Shown here in pieces: positions 28,578-37,434 of a stretch of 64,000 bases of DNA. The notes under the pieces were generated by a model. That model made no database searches, had not been told where the DNA came from, and saw only the letters and a list, made by a program, of their open reading frames with translations. The position numbers and the translations under genes were made by a program. Every line of letters begins with the position of its first letter. Positions within the stretch are counted from its first letter, which is position 1. The DNA is from Ruegeria halocynthiae (lineage in GTDB: Bacteria > Pseudomonadota > Alphaproteobacteria > Rhodobacterales > Rhodobacteraceae), in the NCBI RefSeq assembly GCF_900106805.1, contig NZ_FNNP01000001.1:186001-250000 (forward strand), read 5' to 3'.

Positions 28578-29380
28578 GCAGCCGCCCTGTATGTGGCGGC
28601 TTTGGCAAATAGCCTGTCAAAGTTCGCCTGCGTCCGGGCGGCAAATTCGGCATAGTCCATCCCAAAGACTTCGGCACCTTTGCGGGCGGTGTGGGCGGTA
28701 TATGCCGGCTCGTTCCGCTTGCCGCGATAGGGAGGGGGCGCCAGATACGGCGCATCAGTTTCCACCAGAATGCGGTCGACCGGCGCGGTGGCAAAGATAT
28801 CGCGCAGTTCCTGGCTTTTGGGGAAAGCTGCGATGCCGGACATGGACAGGTAGAACCCTAACTCAAGTGCCGCATGGGCCAGCTCAGCCGAAGAAGAAAA
28901 GCAATGCATGACGCAGGAATAGGGCGCGTTGCGGTATTCCTCTGCCAGAATGCGGGCCATGTCGTCATCGGCGGCGCGGGCATGGATGATCAGCGGTAAA
29001 CCAGTGCGCTGGGCAGCTTCGATATGAATGCGCAGCGATTGTTGCTGCACATCGGCAGACTCGGCCGTGTAGTGGTAATCAAGCCCGGTTTCGCCGATAC
29101 CCACGAATTTCGGGTGCTTAGTCAGGGCTACAAGTTCATCAATCGTGGCCATCGGCTCTTCTGCGGCACTCATCGGATGGGTGCCTGCGGCGTAGAAGAC
29201 CGGGGCGTGGGCCTCGGCGATGGAACGCACGGCGGGTTCGTTACGAAGGCGGGTGCAGATAGTCACCATGCGGGTTACACCAGCCTCGGTGGCGCGGGTG
29301 ACAATTTCGTCCAACTGCCCCTCGAAATCTGGGAAGTCCAGATGGCAGTGGCTGTCGGTAATTTCGGGGGTGGGGCTCAT
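28574..29380 (-). CDS. TatD family metal-dependent hydrolase (DNase-like)
   Basis: 268 residues, amidohydrolase-like TIM barrel. First metal site D9-S-H11-C-H13; GIGETGLDYHY near 95-105 holds the conserved Glu; IIHARAADDD, MHCFSSSAEL and LVETDAPYLAPPPYRGKRNEPAY near 205-227 complete the YcfH/TatD pattern. Probably a 3'-5' exonuclease or D-aminoacyl-tRNA-deacylase-like enzyme, as proposed for the family. Overlaps holB upstream by 4 nt. Confidence 0.92.
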   Translation of the reverse strand: MSPTPEITDSHCHLDFPDFEGQLDEIVTRATEAGVTRMVTICTRLRNEPAVRSIAEAHAPVFYAAGTHPMSAAEEPMATIDELVALTKHPKFVGIGETGLDYHYTAESADVQQQSLRIHIEAAQRTGLPLIIHARAADDDMARILAEEYRNAPYSCVMHCFSSSAELAHAALELGFYLSMSGIAAFPKSQELRDIFATAPVDRILVETDAPYLAPPPYRGKRNEPAYTAHTARKGAEVFGMDYAEFAARTQANFDRLFAKAATYRAAA

Positions 29381-30501
29381 CTGCTCTGACCGGCGGTTTC
29401 CTGTATCTTGAACACCGTATCTAGGACTAGCGAGGCAGGGTCAAGGTTCACCGCCTGCCCATGCCGCGCGCGCGCCGTGATCAGGGCGGCGACCTCAGCC
29501 CACTGCCGGGCCTTATTTGGCGAGCCGGACAGGCGAGTCAGAATTTCAGCCTCGTTCGGGGCAGCTTCGGGCATTGGGGCTGTGCCCGTTGCTCCGGTTA
29601 GCGCGAGACGGGACAAGGCCATGTCGATCAGTGACAACAGCAAGTCGAACCTGTCGGCTGCACCCCGTTGTGCCGCAGCTTCGGCAAGCTTCAATGCGCG
29701 CTGCCGGTCGAGCCGGGGCAGTGTGCCCAGAATGTCGATCAACTCTGCATACAACTCAAGCCCGCCGAGATTGATCAGGCGAACAGCATCGCCCACTGAC
29801 CCGACGGCGATTGCGGCCAGATGGTCGGCCTGGCCACCAGTGACATCGGTGCCGGTTTGGGCCAGTGCAGCCTGCATGTCGTCGCTCCCCAGCGGCGACA
29901 ATCGCAATGTGCGACAGCGTGAGCGGATGGTTGGCAACAGGCGCGAGGGTTGGTGCGAGATCAACAACAGTGTCGTTCGTGCGGGGGGCTCTTCAAGCAT
30001 TTTCAACAGCGCATTTGCAGCGCTGACGTTCATCTCGTCTGCAGAATCCACGATGACAACGCGCCGACCACCGTCGGCTGCGGAAAGGCCAAAGAACCGT
30101 CCCAGTTTGCGGATATCATCGACAACGATCTCGTTTCGCAGTCGCCCCTGATCGTTCACGGATCGGGTGATCGCCGCAAGGCCGGGTTCGGCCCCTGCAA
30201 GAATGCGGTGTGTGACGGGGTGATCCGGGGCGGTGTCCAGCGTGTCAGGCGGGGGCGGGGCGCCGAACAACCCGCTGTCATCGGACGGAGGTGTTGCCAG
30301 CAAGAATTGCGCAATGCGCCAGGCGAGCGTTGCTTTGCCCACACCGCGCGGGCCTGTCAACAACCAGCCGTGATGCAAACGGTCTGAATTATACGCGGTT
30401 AGAAACGCCTGCTGTGCTGCCTCCTGTCCAAGAAGCTTGGCGGTTTCACGCGGATGCGGGGCGCCGGGGGCTTGATCCGGTGTTGGAGTGTCGTCGCTCA
30501 T
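29377..30501 (-). CDS. holB: DNA polymerase III subunit delta'
   Basis: Clamp-loader subunit. 374 residues. P-loop G50-P-R-G-V-G-K-A-T58; the AAA+ core continues with RRVVIVDSADEMNVSAANALLKMLEEPPART (delta-prime/gamma Walker B region) and LLISHQPSRLLPTIRSRCRTLRL (sensor 1). I see no four-Cys zinc module as in E. coli HolB, common for alphaproteobacteria. Between tmk and tatD, the standard order tmk-holB-tatD. Confidence 0.93.
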   Translation of the reverse strand: MSDDTPTPDQAPGAPHPRETAKLLGQEAAQQAFLTAYNSDRLHHGWLLTGPRGVGKATLAWRIAQFLLATPPSDDSGLFGAPPPPDTLDTAPDHPVTHRILAGAEPGLAAITRSVNDQGRLRNEIVVDDIRKLGRFFGLSAADGGRRVVIVDSADEMNVSAANALLKMLEEPPARTTLLLISHQPSRLLPTIRSRCRTLRLSPLGSDDMQAALAQTGTDVTGGQADHLAAIAVGSVGDAVRLINLGGLELYAELIDILGTLPRLDRQRALKLAEAAAQRGAADRFDLLLSLIDMALSRLALTGATGTAPMPEAAPNEAEILTRLSGSPNKARQWAEVAALITARARHGQAVNLDPASLVLDTVFKIQETAGQSR

Positions 30502-30508
30502 GTCTGAT

Positions 30509-31135
30509 CTATCGCAAGGCTGTCATGACAATCTCTGACACATCCTGCGCAACCCTGTCCATGTCTCGGTTGCCGTCAACCACGCGGAATCGGTCTGCGA
30601 ATTCTTCGGCCAACCCCAGAAACCCGGCGCGTATCTGCAGTTGAAGGCCCAGCCCGAAATCCTCGAACCTCTCTTCGGCCCCTTGACGTCCTTTGGCACG
30701 CGACAGCCCCGTTTCCGGGTCCATGTCGATCAGCAAGGTCAGGTCAGGTTCCCGTCCGATCATCAGGCTGTGCAACTTATCCACCAGCCCGCGCAAATCA
30801 CCGCGCGAGAGGCCCTGATACAGGCGCGTGCTGTCGGCGAAACGATCACATATCACCACTTTGCCTTCGGCCAGAGCAGGCTCGATCGTACGCTCCAGGT
30901 GGTCACGCCGAGCGGCGGTGAACAACAGGATTTCGGTCTCGGCCGACCAGCGATCCGGGTCGCCCTGCAGAACAAGGCTGCGGATTTCCTCGGCTCCGTC
31001 CGACCCGCCCGGTTCCCGCGTCAGAACAACGTCACGGCCTTCACGGCGCAGATGCTCGGCCAGCAAGCGAGCCTGAGTGGACTTGCCCGAACCGTCAATC
31101 CCTTCGAAGGTCAGAAACGTCCCGCGCGCGCTCAC
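30509..31135 (-). CDS. tmk: Thymidylate kinase
   Basis: Phosphorylates dTMP to dTDP. 208 residues. P-loop G12-I-D-G-S-G-K-S-T20; LTREPGGSDGAEEIRSLVL near 38-56 is the DR/E-x motif region for dTMP; ICDRFADSTRLYQGLSRG near 94-111 is the DRY-type loop; a lid follows GLSRAKGRQGAEERFE. Stop lies 7 nt before holB, and the start overlaps the stop of the carboxypeptidase gene (ATGA). Confidence 0.95.
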   Translation of the reverse strand: MSARGTFLTFEGIDGSGKSTQARLLAEHLRREGRDVVLTREPGGSDGAEEIRSLVLQGDPDRWSAETEILLFTAARRDHLERTIEPALAEGKVVICDRFADSTRLYQGLSRGDLRGLVDKLHSLMIGREPDLTLLIDMDPETGLSRAKGRQGAEERFEDFGLGLQLQIRAGFLGLAEEFADRFRVVDGNRDMDRVAQDVSEIVMTALR

Positions 31136-32301
31136 ATTTGCTCCAACGGGGTGTTGATCACGTCTTTCAGAACAATACCGCCCACAGTCATCATGCGGAC
31201 AACAAACCCACCAAGCGGTACATCCCTGTCCGCGACCAGAGGGCGGCGGATCTCGGGCAATCCTTCGGGTTTGATCACCAGTTCAGCCAGGGGCTGACCT
31301 TTGCTGACAGGCGCGTTGATCGGGCCATCATAAACGACCTCGGCCTGAATTTCCTTGTCTCCCAGCACCGGAAATAAAAGGGTCAGGTCTGCTTTGGGAA
31401 CCAACCCAACAGTTCTTTCAGCCCCCATCCAAAGCTTGGCCTGGGCTACCGGTTCTTCCGATTTGGCAACTGTCCTCTCGACAAAATTTCGAAACGACCA
31501 GTTAACCACGGCCTCAGCCTCCTCTGCCCGCTTGCCGACGCTATCGAGACCAGAAAGAACGAAGACAACCCGACGATCCCCTTGTTTGGCCGAACCAACC
31601 AGACCATACCCCGCCTCTTGTGTATGACCGGTTTTGAGGCCATCTGCCCCTATATCCAGCTTCAGTAGCGGATTTCGGTTGCGCGCGTTCGAAGGCGCTC
31701 GGCCATCGAACTCGAACACTTCTTCTGCAAACAGCGGATAATACTCGGGGAAATCAGAAATAAGCCGGTCAGCGAGAACTGCCAGATCATGCACCGACAT
31801 CATATGCCCGGCTGCCGGCCAGCCGTTGGAATTGGCAAAGTTCGAGTTGTTCATGCCCATCTGCTGCGCGCGCTGAGTCATAAACCGGGCAAAACCGGCC
31901 TCTGTTCCGTCCGGGCTCAGTGCTTCGGCGATCACCACGCAGGCATCGTTTCCAGAAAGCACGATGATCCCACGCAGAAGATCTTCGACTCGTACCCGAT
32001 CCTGCGTGTTCAGGAACATCGTCGAGCCGCCATAGCTCATGGCGTGTTCCGAGACGGGGAGGGTTTCATCCAGCGTTAGCCGACCATCACGCAACGCTTC
32101 GAACGCGACATAGAGTGTCATGAGTTTTGACATCGATGCAGGCGGCAGCGGCTGGTCGGCCTCTTTCGACAGCAGCACCGTGCCGGTTTTCTGGTCAATT
32201 ACATAAGCCGCCCGCGCGGTCGTGTCGAACGCATGGGCGGGCATTGCCAGCAGCGCCAGTCCGATAGCCAAGCTGGTAGATCGCAAAGCGGAAAGCATCA
32301 T
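31132..32301 (-). CDS. D-alanyl-D-alanine carboxypeptidase (PBP5/6-type, peptidase S11)
   Basis: 389 residues, signal peptide ending near residue 24 (PAHA-F). Penicillin-binding active site is complete: S56-M-S-K59, S116-G-N118 and K223-T-G225. The C-terminal PBP5-type beta domain (about 285-375) and an amphipathic end probably anchor it at the periplasmic face of the membrane. It trims pentapeptides in peptidoglycan. It sits 15 nt downstream of the SPOR-domain lipoprotein, so both wall genes form one unit with tmk-holB-tatD. Confidence 0.93.
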   Translation of the reverse strand: MMLSALRSTSLAIGLALLAMPAHAFDTTARAAYVIDQKTGTVLLSKEADQPLPPASMSKLMTLYVAFEALRDGRLTLDETLPVSEHAMSYGGSTMFLNTQDRVRVEDLLRGIIVLSGNDACVVIAEALSPDGTEAGFARFMTQRAQQMGMNNSNFANSNGWPAAGHMMSVHDLAVLADRLISDFPEYYPLFAEEVFEFDGRAPSNARNRNPLLKLDIGADGLKTGHTQEAGYGLVGSAKQGDRRVVFVLSGLDSVGKRAEEAEAVVNWSFRNFVERTVAKSEEPVAQAKLWMGAERTVGLVPKADLTLLFPVLGDKEIQAEVVYDGPINAPVSKGQPLAELVIKPEGLPEIRRPLVADRDVPLGGFVVRMMTVGGIVLKDVINTPLEQM

Positions 32302-32316
32302 GAGCCTCCTGTTCCG

Positions 32317-33609
32317 TCAGTTCTTGGACGTAAAGGCATCGGTGAATCCGAGGTCTTTCACGTCGTTCAGCAACGCCCGGCGCTCCGTGCGGGTTGCAAC
32401 GGGCCCAACCAGAACGCGCCAGACCGATTTGTCACCGCTATTCAACTCGAACACGTTGGCGGTCATACCGTTGCGCCGGAGTTTTTCTGCAGCACTCTTG
32501 GCGTTGGCTTCAACGCTGAAGGTGCCAGCCTGAACGTAGGGCTTAGACAAACCGCCCGCAGCGGCAGCGCTTGTCGCAATTGGCGCGGTCGGCTCTGACG
32601 CTTCGATGGCTGCTGCTGCCCCCGCGATCGGATCCAGCTGGGTCTCGGTGATCTCGTTGGGGTTCTTTTTCTGCCACCACTTGCGCTTGGCAGGCTTCTC
32701 TGCCGGCGGTGTCACCTTAGGGACGGACAAGTTGGTGGTCTGAGGCTCTGGGGGCGTGGCATCGATCTCGGCAGCCGTAACCGTAGCCGCAGCGGCACCG
32801 GTTGCAGCGGCGCTTGTTTCGTCGGCTGGTTTCTTCTGCCACCATTTGCGTTTTTCAGGTTTCTCAGGCGCTTGCGGGTCAGCCGCGGTCAGTTCTGTGC
32901 TCTGCGCATCAGCAGTCTCATCGTCAGAGGACGCGACAGCCGCGCCAGCGGCGGTCCCGGCGACAACCGCCGCACCGGCATTCGACTCGTCGGCTGGTTT
33001 CTTCTGCCACCACTTACGCTTTTCTGGCTTTTCGGGCGCCTCGCCATCAGCAGTTTCATCTGCGGCATCGGTTCCCTCGGCCACATCGCCGTCCTCGGTT
33101 AGCTCTGATTCCACCGGGGCAGGGGGTTCTTCCACCGTTTCGCGCCGCAGGGCGACGACCTGAACCTTGGTCGGAGCACCTGCCAGCATTCCCAATTGCT
33201 CTGCCGCCGAAGACGAAATCTGCAGCGCAGGCCCGGGCAGGTTCCGCTCGCGGCGGAACAGGGCTCCGGTGACGGATTTATTGTTGGCCGTGTTCTTGAT
33301 CAGCACCCGTTCGGGTTGCGCGACATCAGGGTGTGCCACCCAGATGCCACCCAGCGATGGCCGCCCGTCCCAAAGCCCGGCCTCGGTCACTTGAAACACT
33401 TCGGGTGCTTCGATATCGCGCTGTTTGCCAGACGCTGCCTCGGGGAACAATTCGAACCGATTGGTGTTGTCTGCATTCTCGGCTGCCGCTTCTTCGGGCG
33501 AGGCTTCTTGTGGGATTAACCCTTCCTCGCACCCGGTCAATGCGGCCAAAGTCACGACCAAAACTGCCAACCGTTGTGGCCCAAAGCGTGTGCCCGTAGC
33601 TCGCTTCAT
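32317..33609 (-). CDS. SPOR-domain lipoprotein with KRKWWQKK repeats
   Basis: 430 residues. Signal MKRATGTRFGPQRLAVLVV and lipobox LAALTGC predict an envelope lipoprotein. A long low-complexity Ala/Glu/Pro middle region holds three copies of a KPEKRKWWQKKPADE-like unit. A C-terminal SPOR domain (about 350-430) has QAGTFSVEANAKSAAEKLRRNGM, which binds denuded peptidoglycan at division sites. ATG 33609 is chosen because it gives the signal peptide; the frame extends 15 codons upstream. Linked to the D,D-carboxypeptidase gene downstream, it resembles RlpA/septal proteins in context only. Confidence 0.87.
   Translation of the reverse strand: MKRATGTRFGPQRLAVLVVTLAALTGCEEGLIPQEASPEEAAAENADNTNRFELFPEAASGKQRDIEAPEVFQVTEAGLWDGRPSLGGIWVAHPDVAQPERVLIKNTANNKSVTGALFRRERNLPGPALQISSSAAEQLGMLAGAPTKVQVVALRRETVEEPPAPVESELTEDGDVAEGTDAADETADGEAPEKPEKRKWWQKKPADESNAGAAVVAGTAAGAAVASSDDETADAQSTELTAADPQAPEKPEKRKWWQKKPADETSAAATGAAAATVTAAEIDATPPEPQTTNLSVPKVTPPAEKPAKRKWWQKKNPNEITETQLDPIAGAAAAIEASEPTAPIATSAAAAGGLSKPYVQAGTFSVEANAKSAAEKLRRNGMTANVFELNSGDKSVWRVLVGPVATRTERRALLNDVKDLGFTDAFTSKN
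32663..33040 (-). repeat. Three in-gene repeats encoding KRKWWQKK units
   Basis: Three near-identical coding segments at about 32663-32700, 32818-32870 and 32987-33040 encode the KRKWWQKK-type basic/aromatic unit in the SPOR lipoprotein. The latter two share a longer DNA match starting at the Ser/Asp-Glu codons, suggesting a recent tandem duplication of about 169 bp. Confidence 0.8.
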
Positions 33610-33814
33610 TTTCTCAATCCCTTGCCTGACAAGGCCATGTTGGCCGCGCCCCACCGCATGTTCGCTGGTTCTTGATGCCAGTCTCGTGCGGTCTTACCCG
33701 CGGATCATAGCGCGGGCGTCGGACCATGAAAAGACTGCTGCTTCCGCTTCGGCAAGATTTCCCTCTTTATGGCTTGCCTCTGCGCCAAACTCGTCTTAAG
33801 ACCCGGCTTTACGC

Positions 33815-33904
33815 GGGGAGGTGGCAGAGTGGTCGAATGCGGCGGTCTTGAAAACCGTTGAACGTGAGAGCGTTCCCAGGGTTCGAATCCCTGTCTCCCC
33901 GCCA
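33815..33904 (+). tRNA. tRNA-Ser (anticodon UGA)
   Basis: 90 nt including an encoded CCA. Acceptor GGGGAGG pairs with TCTCCCC (last pair G-U). The anticodon loop CTTGAAA in stem CGGT/ACCG gives TGA, reading UCA. A long class II variable arm (GAACG/CGTTC) and the T arm CAGGGTTCGAATCCCTG are present. Confidence 0.97.
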
Positions 33905-34279
33905 CTCATACCCGTCTCACTTCAGTTGTGTTTTCTGACCCGGAATTGTGCCGCAATTCCCGCGCGTTGGCGCATGCGCTTTCAGTCAGAGACGGAGCAG
34001 ACCGTAAACTCAGAGCGCAATTTAGGCCTCAGTCTCAGTGCCGCGTTTTGGCGAGGTCGCTTTGGGCTGAATTTCCCTGATAGACTGTAATTTACAAGGA
34101 AATTTCGTGAAGCGGGTCTGGAATCCGACATTTTTCATGTCAGCATTGTATGCTTTTCAGAGGCTTATGCGGGAAATTCCCTAAAAGGTGGAACATGGAA
34201 TTTTCTTGAGCGAACAGGGAATTATTCCGACGGATCAGGGAGGGCGAACCCTGTATCAGGGAGGCCGGTTCTTGAGGTG
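33905..34279. other. Decayed intergenic region beside tRNA-Ser, no gene
   Basis: About 375 bp without a convincing reading frame. It contains several scattered short AT-centred palindromic words of the GGGAATTTCC/GGAATTATTCC type (for example around 34071-34078, 34170-34180 and 34216-34229). Read on the minus strand it is the 3' flank of a recombinase remnant. Similar GGAATT-rich tracts, as far as I recall, often follow large serine-recombinase genes in roseobacters. Confidence 0.45.
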
Positions 34280-34450
34280 TCAAAAGTCGAACAGACATTC
34301 CTGTTCGGCCCAATCAAGTGGTTGGGTAACGCTGACCAGACGCTTGAGAGTGAGTTCGGGCGGCTGGGTGCCGTCGAGAATTGCAGCCTGAATCTTCGGT
34401 GAGAGAAATGCGAGCTGAGCACGGGTGCGGGTCTTGTCAGAAGAACTTTG
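34280..34450 (-). pseudogene. C-terminal remnant of a large serine recombinase
   Basis: The minus strand from about 34450 to the stop at 34280 reads RTRAQLAFLSPKIQAAILDG, then TQPPELTLKRLVSVTQPLDW, then AEQECLFDF and stop. The LAFLSPxIQxAILDGxQPPxLTLxRL pattern is the C-terminal tail of site-specific recombinases of the large serine (resolvase/invertase) family. The catalytic and zinc-ribbon parts are missing: the frame runs into the IS6-type element just right of it. It is best read as a gene truncated by the insertion or by an associated deletion. Not listed as an ORF because it has no start. Confidence 0.7.
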
Positions 34451-34463
34451 CTTGAGCGGGGCA

Positions 34464-35225
34464 GGGCAGTTGCGTAGCTTTTGCCCATGACCAGACCTGC
34501 CTCATTCAAATACTTTAAAACCAGTCCCGAGATCATCCGCCTTGCGGTGATGCTGTATATCCGTTTCCCGCTCTCGCTTCGGAATGTCGAAGATCTGCTG
34601 CACGAGAGAGGCATCGAAGTGAGCCACGAAACTATCCGATATTGGTGGAACAGGTTTGGCCCGATGTTTGCTGCTGAGATCAGACGAAAGCGTGTTCAGC
34701 AACTGCGCGCCTTCTCCAAATGGAAGTGGCACGTTGACGAGGTTTTCGTGAAGGTGAATGGCAAGCGGCATTATCTTTGGCGGGCCGTTGATCACGAAGG
34801 TGAGGTGCTGGAAGCCGTAGTCACTAAACGCCGAAACAAAGCTGCAGCACTGAAATTCCTCAAGAAATTGATGAAGCGGCACGGTTGCGCCGAAGAGATC
34901 GTCACAGATCGCTTCGCCTCATACAGAGCCGCGCTCAGAGAGCTGGGCGTGCTCAAAAAACAACAGACGGGCAGGTGGCTCAACAACCGCGTTGAGAATT
35001 CCCACCTTCCTTTCCGACGACGCGAACGCGCGATGCAGCGTTTCAGGCGTATGCGAAGTTTACAGAAATTCGCCTCCGTCCATTCCTCCGTCTACAACCA
35101 CTTCAACCAGGAAAGATCGCTGACCAGCCGAGACACCTTCAAGCTGACCCGCGCCGCCGCTCTTGCCGAGTGGCGTCAACTTTGTTCCGGATAGGTTCAC
35201 GGTTTCTGTGGCAAACTGAGACTGG
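34464..35225 (+). mobile_element. IS6-family insertion sequence (ends approximate)
   Basis: Element defined by its transposase. The left end is placed near 34464, where GGGCAGTTGCGTAGC resembles IS6-type termini; the right end near 35215-35225 has a weak complementary match (CTGTGGCAAACTG). I could not confirm perfect terminal repeats or the 8-bp target duplication, so both borders are tentative. Confidence 0.55.
34487..35194 (+). CDS. IS6 family transposase (DDE)
   Basis: 235 residues, the full IS6/IS26 length. N-terminal FKYFKTSPEIIRLAVMLYIRFPLSLRNVEDLLHERGIEVSHETIRYWWNRFGP is the HTH part. The catalytic triad is visible: D in WHVDEVFVKVNG, D in EIVTDRFASYRAAL and E in RVENSHLPFRRRERAM. 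The frame is intact, so the element may be active. ATG 34487 is preferred over TTG 34481. It lies beside a truncated recombinase gene. Confidence 0.93.
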   Translation: MTRPASFKYFKTSPEIIRLAVMLYIRFPLSLRNVEDLLHERGIEVSHETIRYWWNRFGPMFAAEIRRKRVQQLRAFSKWKWHVDEVFVKVNGKRHYLWRAVDHEGEVLEAVVTKRRNKAAALKFLKKLMKRHGCAEEIVTDRFASYRAALRELGVLKKQQTGRWLNNRVENSHLPFRRRERAMQRFRRMRSLQKFASVHSSVYNHFNQERSLTSRDTFKLTRAAALAEWRQLCSG

Positions 35226-35310
35226 TTCGAATTCGTCTGACAGCACCTATTCTACAACCATGACGACATTAGCCATACTTCCGGGTGTTTTGAATGATCA
35301 AATGCTCCCG

Positions 35311-36228
35311 CTAAGTTTTGAACGTGTATGGATCAGAGGGCGTATTCAGCCGGAGATGTCGCATGAATGCGCGCGCAATCCTTGGTACGGGCCTCTGATC
35401 CGACACGACAAAGTGGCCGCGATATCTCATGGGGGATTCAAACGGGATAAATGTCAGGTCGGGTGAGCGGTACATGTAAATCGGAAAGGGGTTGATGATT
35501 GCCAAACCCAAACCTTCTCGGGCCATATCAGCAGCGGCAAATGAGGTTGAAACTTCGGCGACAATTCTTGGTTCTGCCCGAACCTGTTGAAGCAAACGAT
35601 CCAGTTGTCCGCGCCTGCCATGACGATAGGTCAAAGCGATCAGTTCTTGGTTGTGAAGGTCATACGGTAAAATTTTGTCGCGTTTCGCAAGCGGATGTTC
35701 GGGGCGCATGACGCAAAAAGCGGGCGACTCCCTGAAGGGAATGAGCTTTATTCCCGCTCGGCTTTGTTCAATGCCGGTCACCGCCAGATCGAAGCGGTTT
35801 TCCAGAACCCCCAATGTGACCATATCCGAGGTCGTGACTTCCAGATTGACGAAAAAGCCTGGGTTTCCTCGCAGGAAGCTGGCGATCAACGAGACGATAT
35901 ATCGATGGGCGTAGCTGGGCGGAGCAACCAGACGCAGTGTTTCCTGTACGGTTTCACCCGGTCCGTCTATTCTGTCCAAGGCTTCGAATAAGGGATCAAG
36001 GCGCATATTGAGCCTCACGGCCTCCTGCGTGGGGCGCAACCTGCCGGCATCCCGTTCGAACAGTGTTTTACCCAATCGGGACTCCAGGCTGCCGACGGAT
36101 CGGCTTATGGCAGATTGAGACAAGCCAAGTTGCCGAGCAGCAGCAGCCGTTGTTCCAGCCTGCATGAGCGCGCGCAGCGCTTGATACTCTGGCAGCGAAT
36201 GCCAGTTCCGCGGTTTCTTGAACGCCAT
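35311..36228 (-). CDS. LysR family transcriptional regulator
   Basis: 305 residues: winged HTH (residues about 12-70, LRALMQAGTTAAAARQLGLSQSAISRSVGSLESRLGKTLFER) and a periplasmic-binding-protein-like effector domain (about 95-295). Divergent from the dipeptidase and peptide ABC operon with a 109-bp intergenic region carrying a T-N11-A palindrome, so it probably controls that operon. The stretch from its stop back to the IS element (35226-35310) is featureless. Confidence 0.92.
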   Translation of the reverse strand: MAFKKPRNWHSLPEYQALRALMQAGTTAAAARQLGLSQSAISRSVGSLESRLGKTLFERDAGRLRPTQEAVRLNMRLDPLFEALDRIDGPGETVQETLRLVAPPSYAHRYIVSLIASFLRGNPGFFVNLEVTTSDMVTLGVLENRFDLAVTGIEQSRAGIKLIPFRESPAFCVMRPEHPLAKRDKILPYDLHNQELIALTYRHGRRGQLDRLLQQVRAEPRIVAEVSTSFAAADMAREGLGLAIINPFPIYMYRSPDLTFIPFESPMRYRGHFVVSDQRPVPRIARAFMRHLRLNTPSDPYTFKT

Positions 36229-36254
36229 GCACCCTCGTGATTCTGACTAGCTCT

Positions 36255-36269
36255 ATGAGTAAAACTCAT
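36255..36269. promoter_or_regulatory. Candidate LysR-type operator
   Basis: Perfect inverted repeat ATGAGT-AAA-ACTCAT, containing the LysR consensus T-N11-A, in the divergent gap 27 bp upstream of the lysR start codon and 69 bp upstream of the dipeptidase start. A run of nine T follows on the plus strand at 36272-36280. Position and symmetry suit autoregulated divergent control. Confidence 0.55.
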
Positions 36270-36337
36270 CGTTTTTTTTTACAATTATGATTATTATGTC
36301 TGTTAGCGTGTGTCGAATTGATACTTGATCGGGTGAT

Positions 36338-37399
36338 GTGAGGGTGAATACTTCTCCTCTTATCTTTGACGGGCACAACGACGTGTTATCGAAACTCGCT
36401 TTGGCGGGTGGTCGGTCCAAAGCTGATCGCTTCCTTGAAGGCCGCGATGGCGCAATCGATCTGGTTAAGTCCAGAGAAGGGGGGTTCGGCGGCGGATTCT
36501 TTGCAGTTTGGGTGCCTTCGCCTATCGATATCGACGCAAAGATGGAAGAAATGGTTCAGCCGAGCTATGACTTGCCGCTTCCTGACCAGATTGATGCCGA
36601 AGACGCTCTGCCAGCGGCGCTGAGCCAGATTGCAATATTGCTTGAACTGGAACGCTTGGATGCTTTGAAGGTAGTTGGATCCGTTGCGGATATCCGGGAC
36701 TGCATGGCACGGGGCCAGATGGCGGCCATATTCCATATCGAAGGCGCCGAAGCGATCGATGCTGATCTACATTCACTCGACGTTTTTCATGCTGCGGGGT
36801 TGCGTTCGCTCGGGCCGGTTTGGAGCAGGCCCAACATATTTGGCCACGGAGTGCCATTCAGATATCCATCCGAACCAGATACCGGACAGGGATTGACGGA
36901 TCACGGTTTGCGACTTGTTCAGCGCTGCAATACGCTTGGCATCATGTTGGATTTATCGCACCTCAATGAAAAAGGGTTTTGGGACGTAGCGCGATATTCA
37001 AACGCACCATTGGTTGCAACGCATTCAAATGCCCATGCAATTTGCCCTCACGCGCGAAATCTCACCGATGACCAACTTCGCACTATTGCAGAAAGCGACG
37101 GGATGGTCGGCTTGAATTTTGCCGCCGCGTTTTTGCGAGAAGATGGGCGGATGCTGTCCGACGTGCCTCTGACACAAGTACTAAAGCACCTCGATCACCT
37201 GATCAGCATATTAGGAGAGGATCGGGTCGGGCTTGGGTCGGACTATGACGGAGCGGTAGTGCCCGATGAAGTGACTGACGTTTCGATGCTGCCCCGACTG
37301 AGAAATGCCATGGAAAGCCATGGATACGGCGAAGAGCTCATCAAGAAGCTCTGCCACGAAAACTGGTTGCGTGTACTCGAAAAGACATGGGGATCGTAA
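36338..37399 (+). CDS. Membrane dipeptidase-type peptidase M19
   Basis: 353 residues, TIM-barrel dizinc dipeptidase. Metal motif DGHND near residues 10-14; FHIEGAEAI near 130-138 supplies the bridging Glu; LDLSHLNEKGFWD, THSNAHAICPHARNLTDDQL and GLGSDYDGA provide the other ligands. No signal peptide, so it is cytoplasmic and probably cleaves imported dipeptides (M19 enzymes often accept D-residues at the C-terminal side). Start is GTG at 36338, or GTG at 36344. It heads the peptide ABC operon, 35 nt upstream of the binding protein gene. Confidence 0.9.
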   Translation: MRVNTSPLIFDGHNDVLSKLALAGGRSKADRFLEGRDGAIDLVKSREGGFGGGFFAVWVPSPIDIDAKMEEMVQPSYDLPLPDQIDAEDALPAALSQIAILLELERLDALKVVGSVADIRDCMARGQMAAIFHIEGAEAIDADLHSLDVFHAAGLRSLGPVWSRPNIFGHGVPFRYPSEPDTGQGLTDHGLRLVQRCNTLGIMLDLSHLNEKGFWDVARYSNAPLVATHSNAHAICPHARNLTDDQLRTIAESDGMVGLNFAAAFLREDGRMLSDVPLTQVLKHLDHLISILGEDRVGLGSDYDGAVVPDEVTDVSMLPRLRNAMESHGYGEELIKKLCHENWLRVLEKTWGS

Positions 37400-37434
37400 C
37401 CGAAAGTGAAAGACCTGATGACAGAGAGGACAAA

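Noticed and set aside
33905-34279. Possible tRNA-attached attB duplication
   Set aside because: No second copy of the tRNA 3' end was found in the window; the GGTTCGAATTCG at 35224 matches only the short T-loop core.
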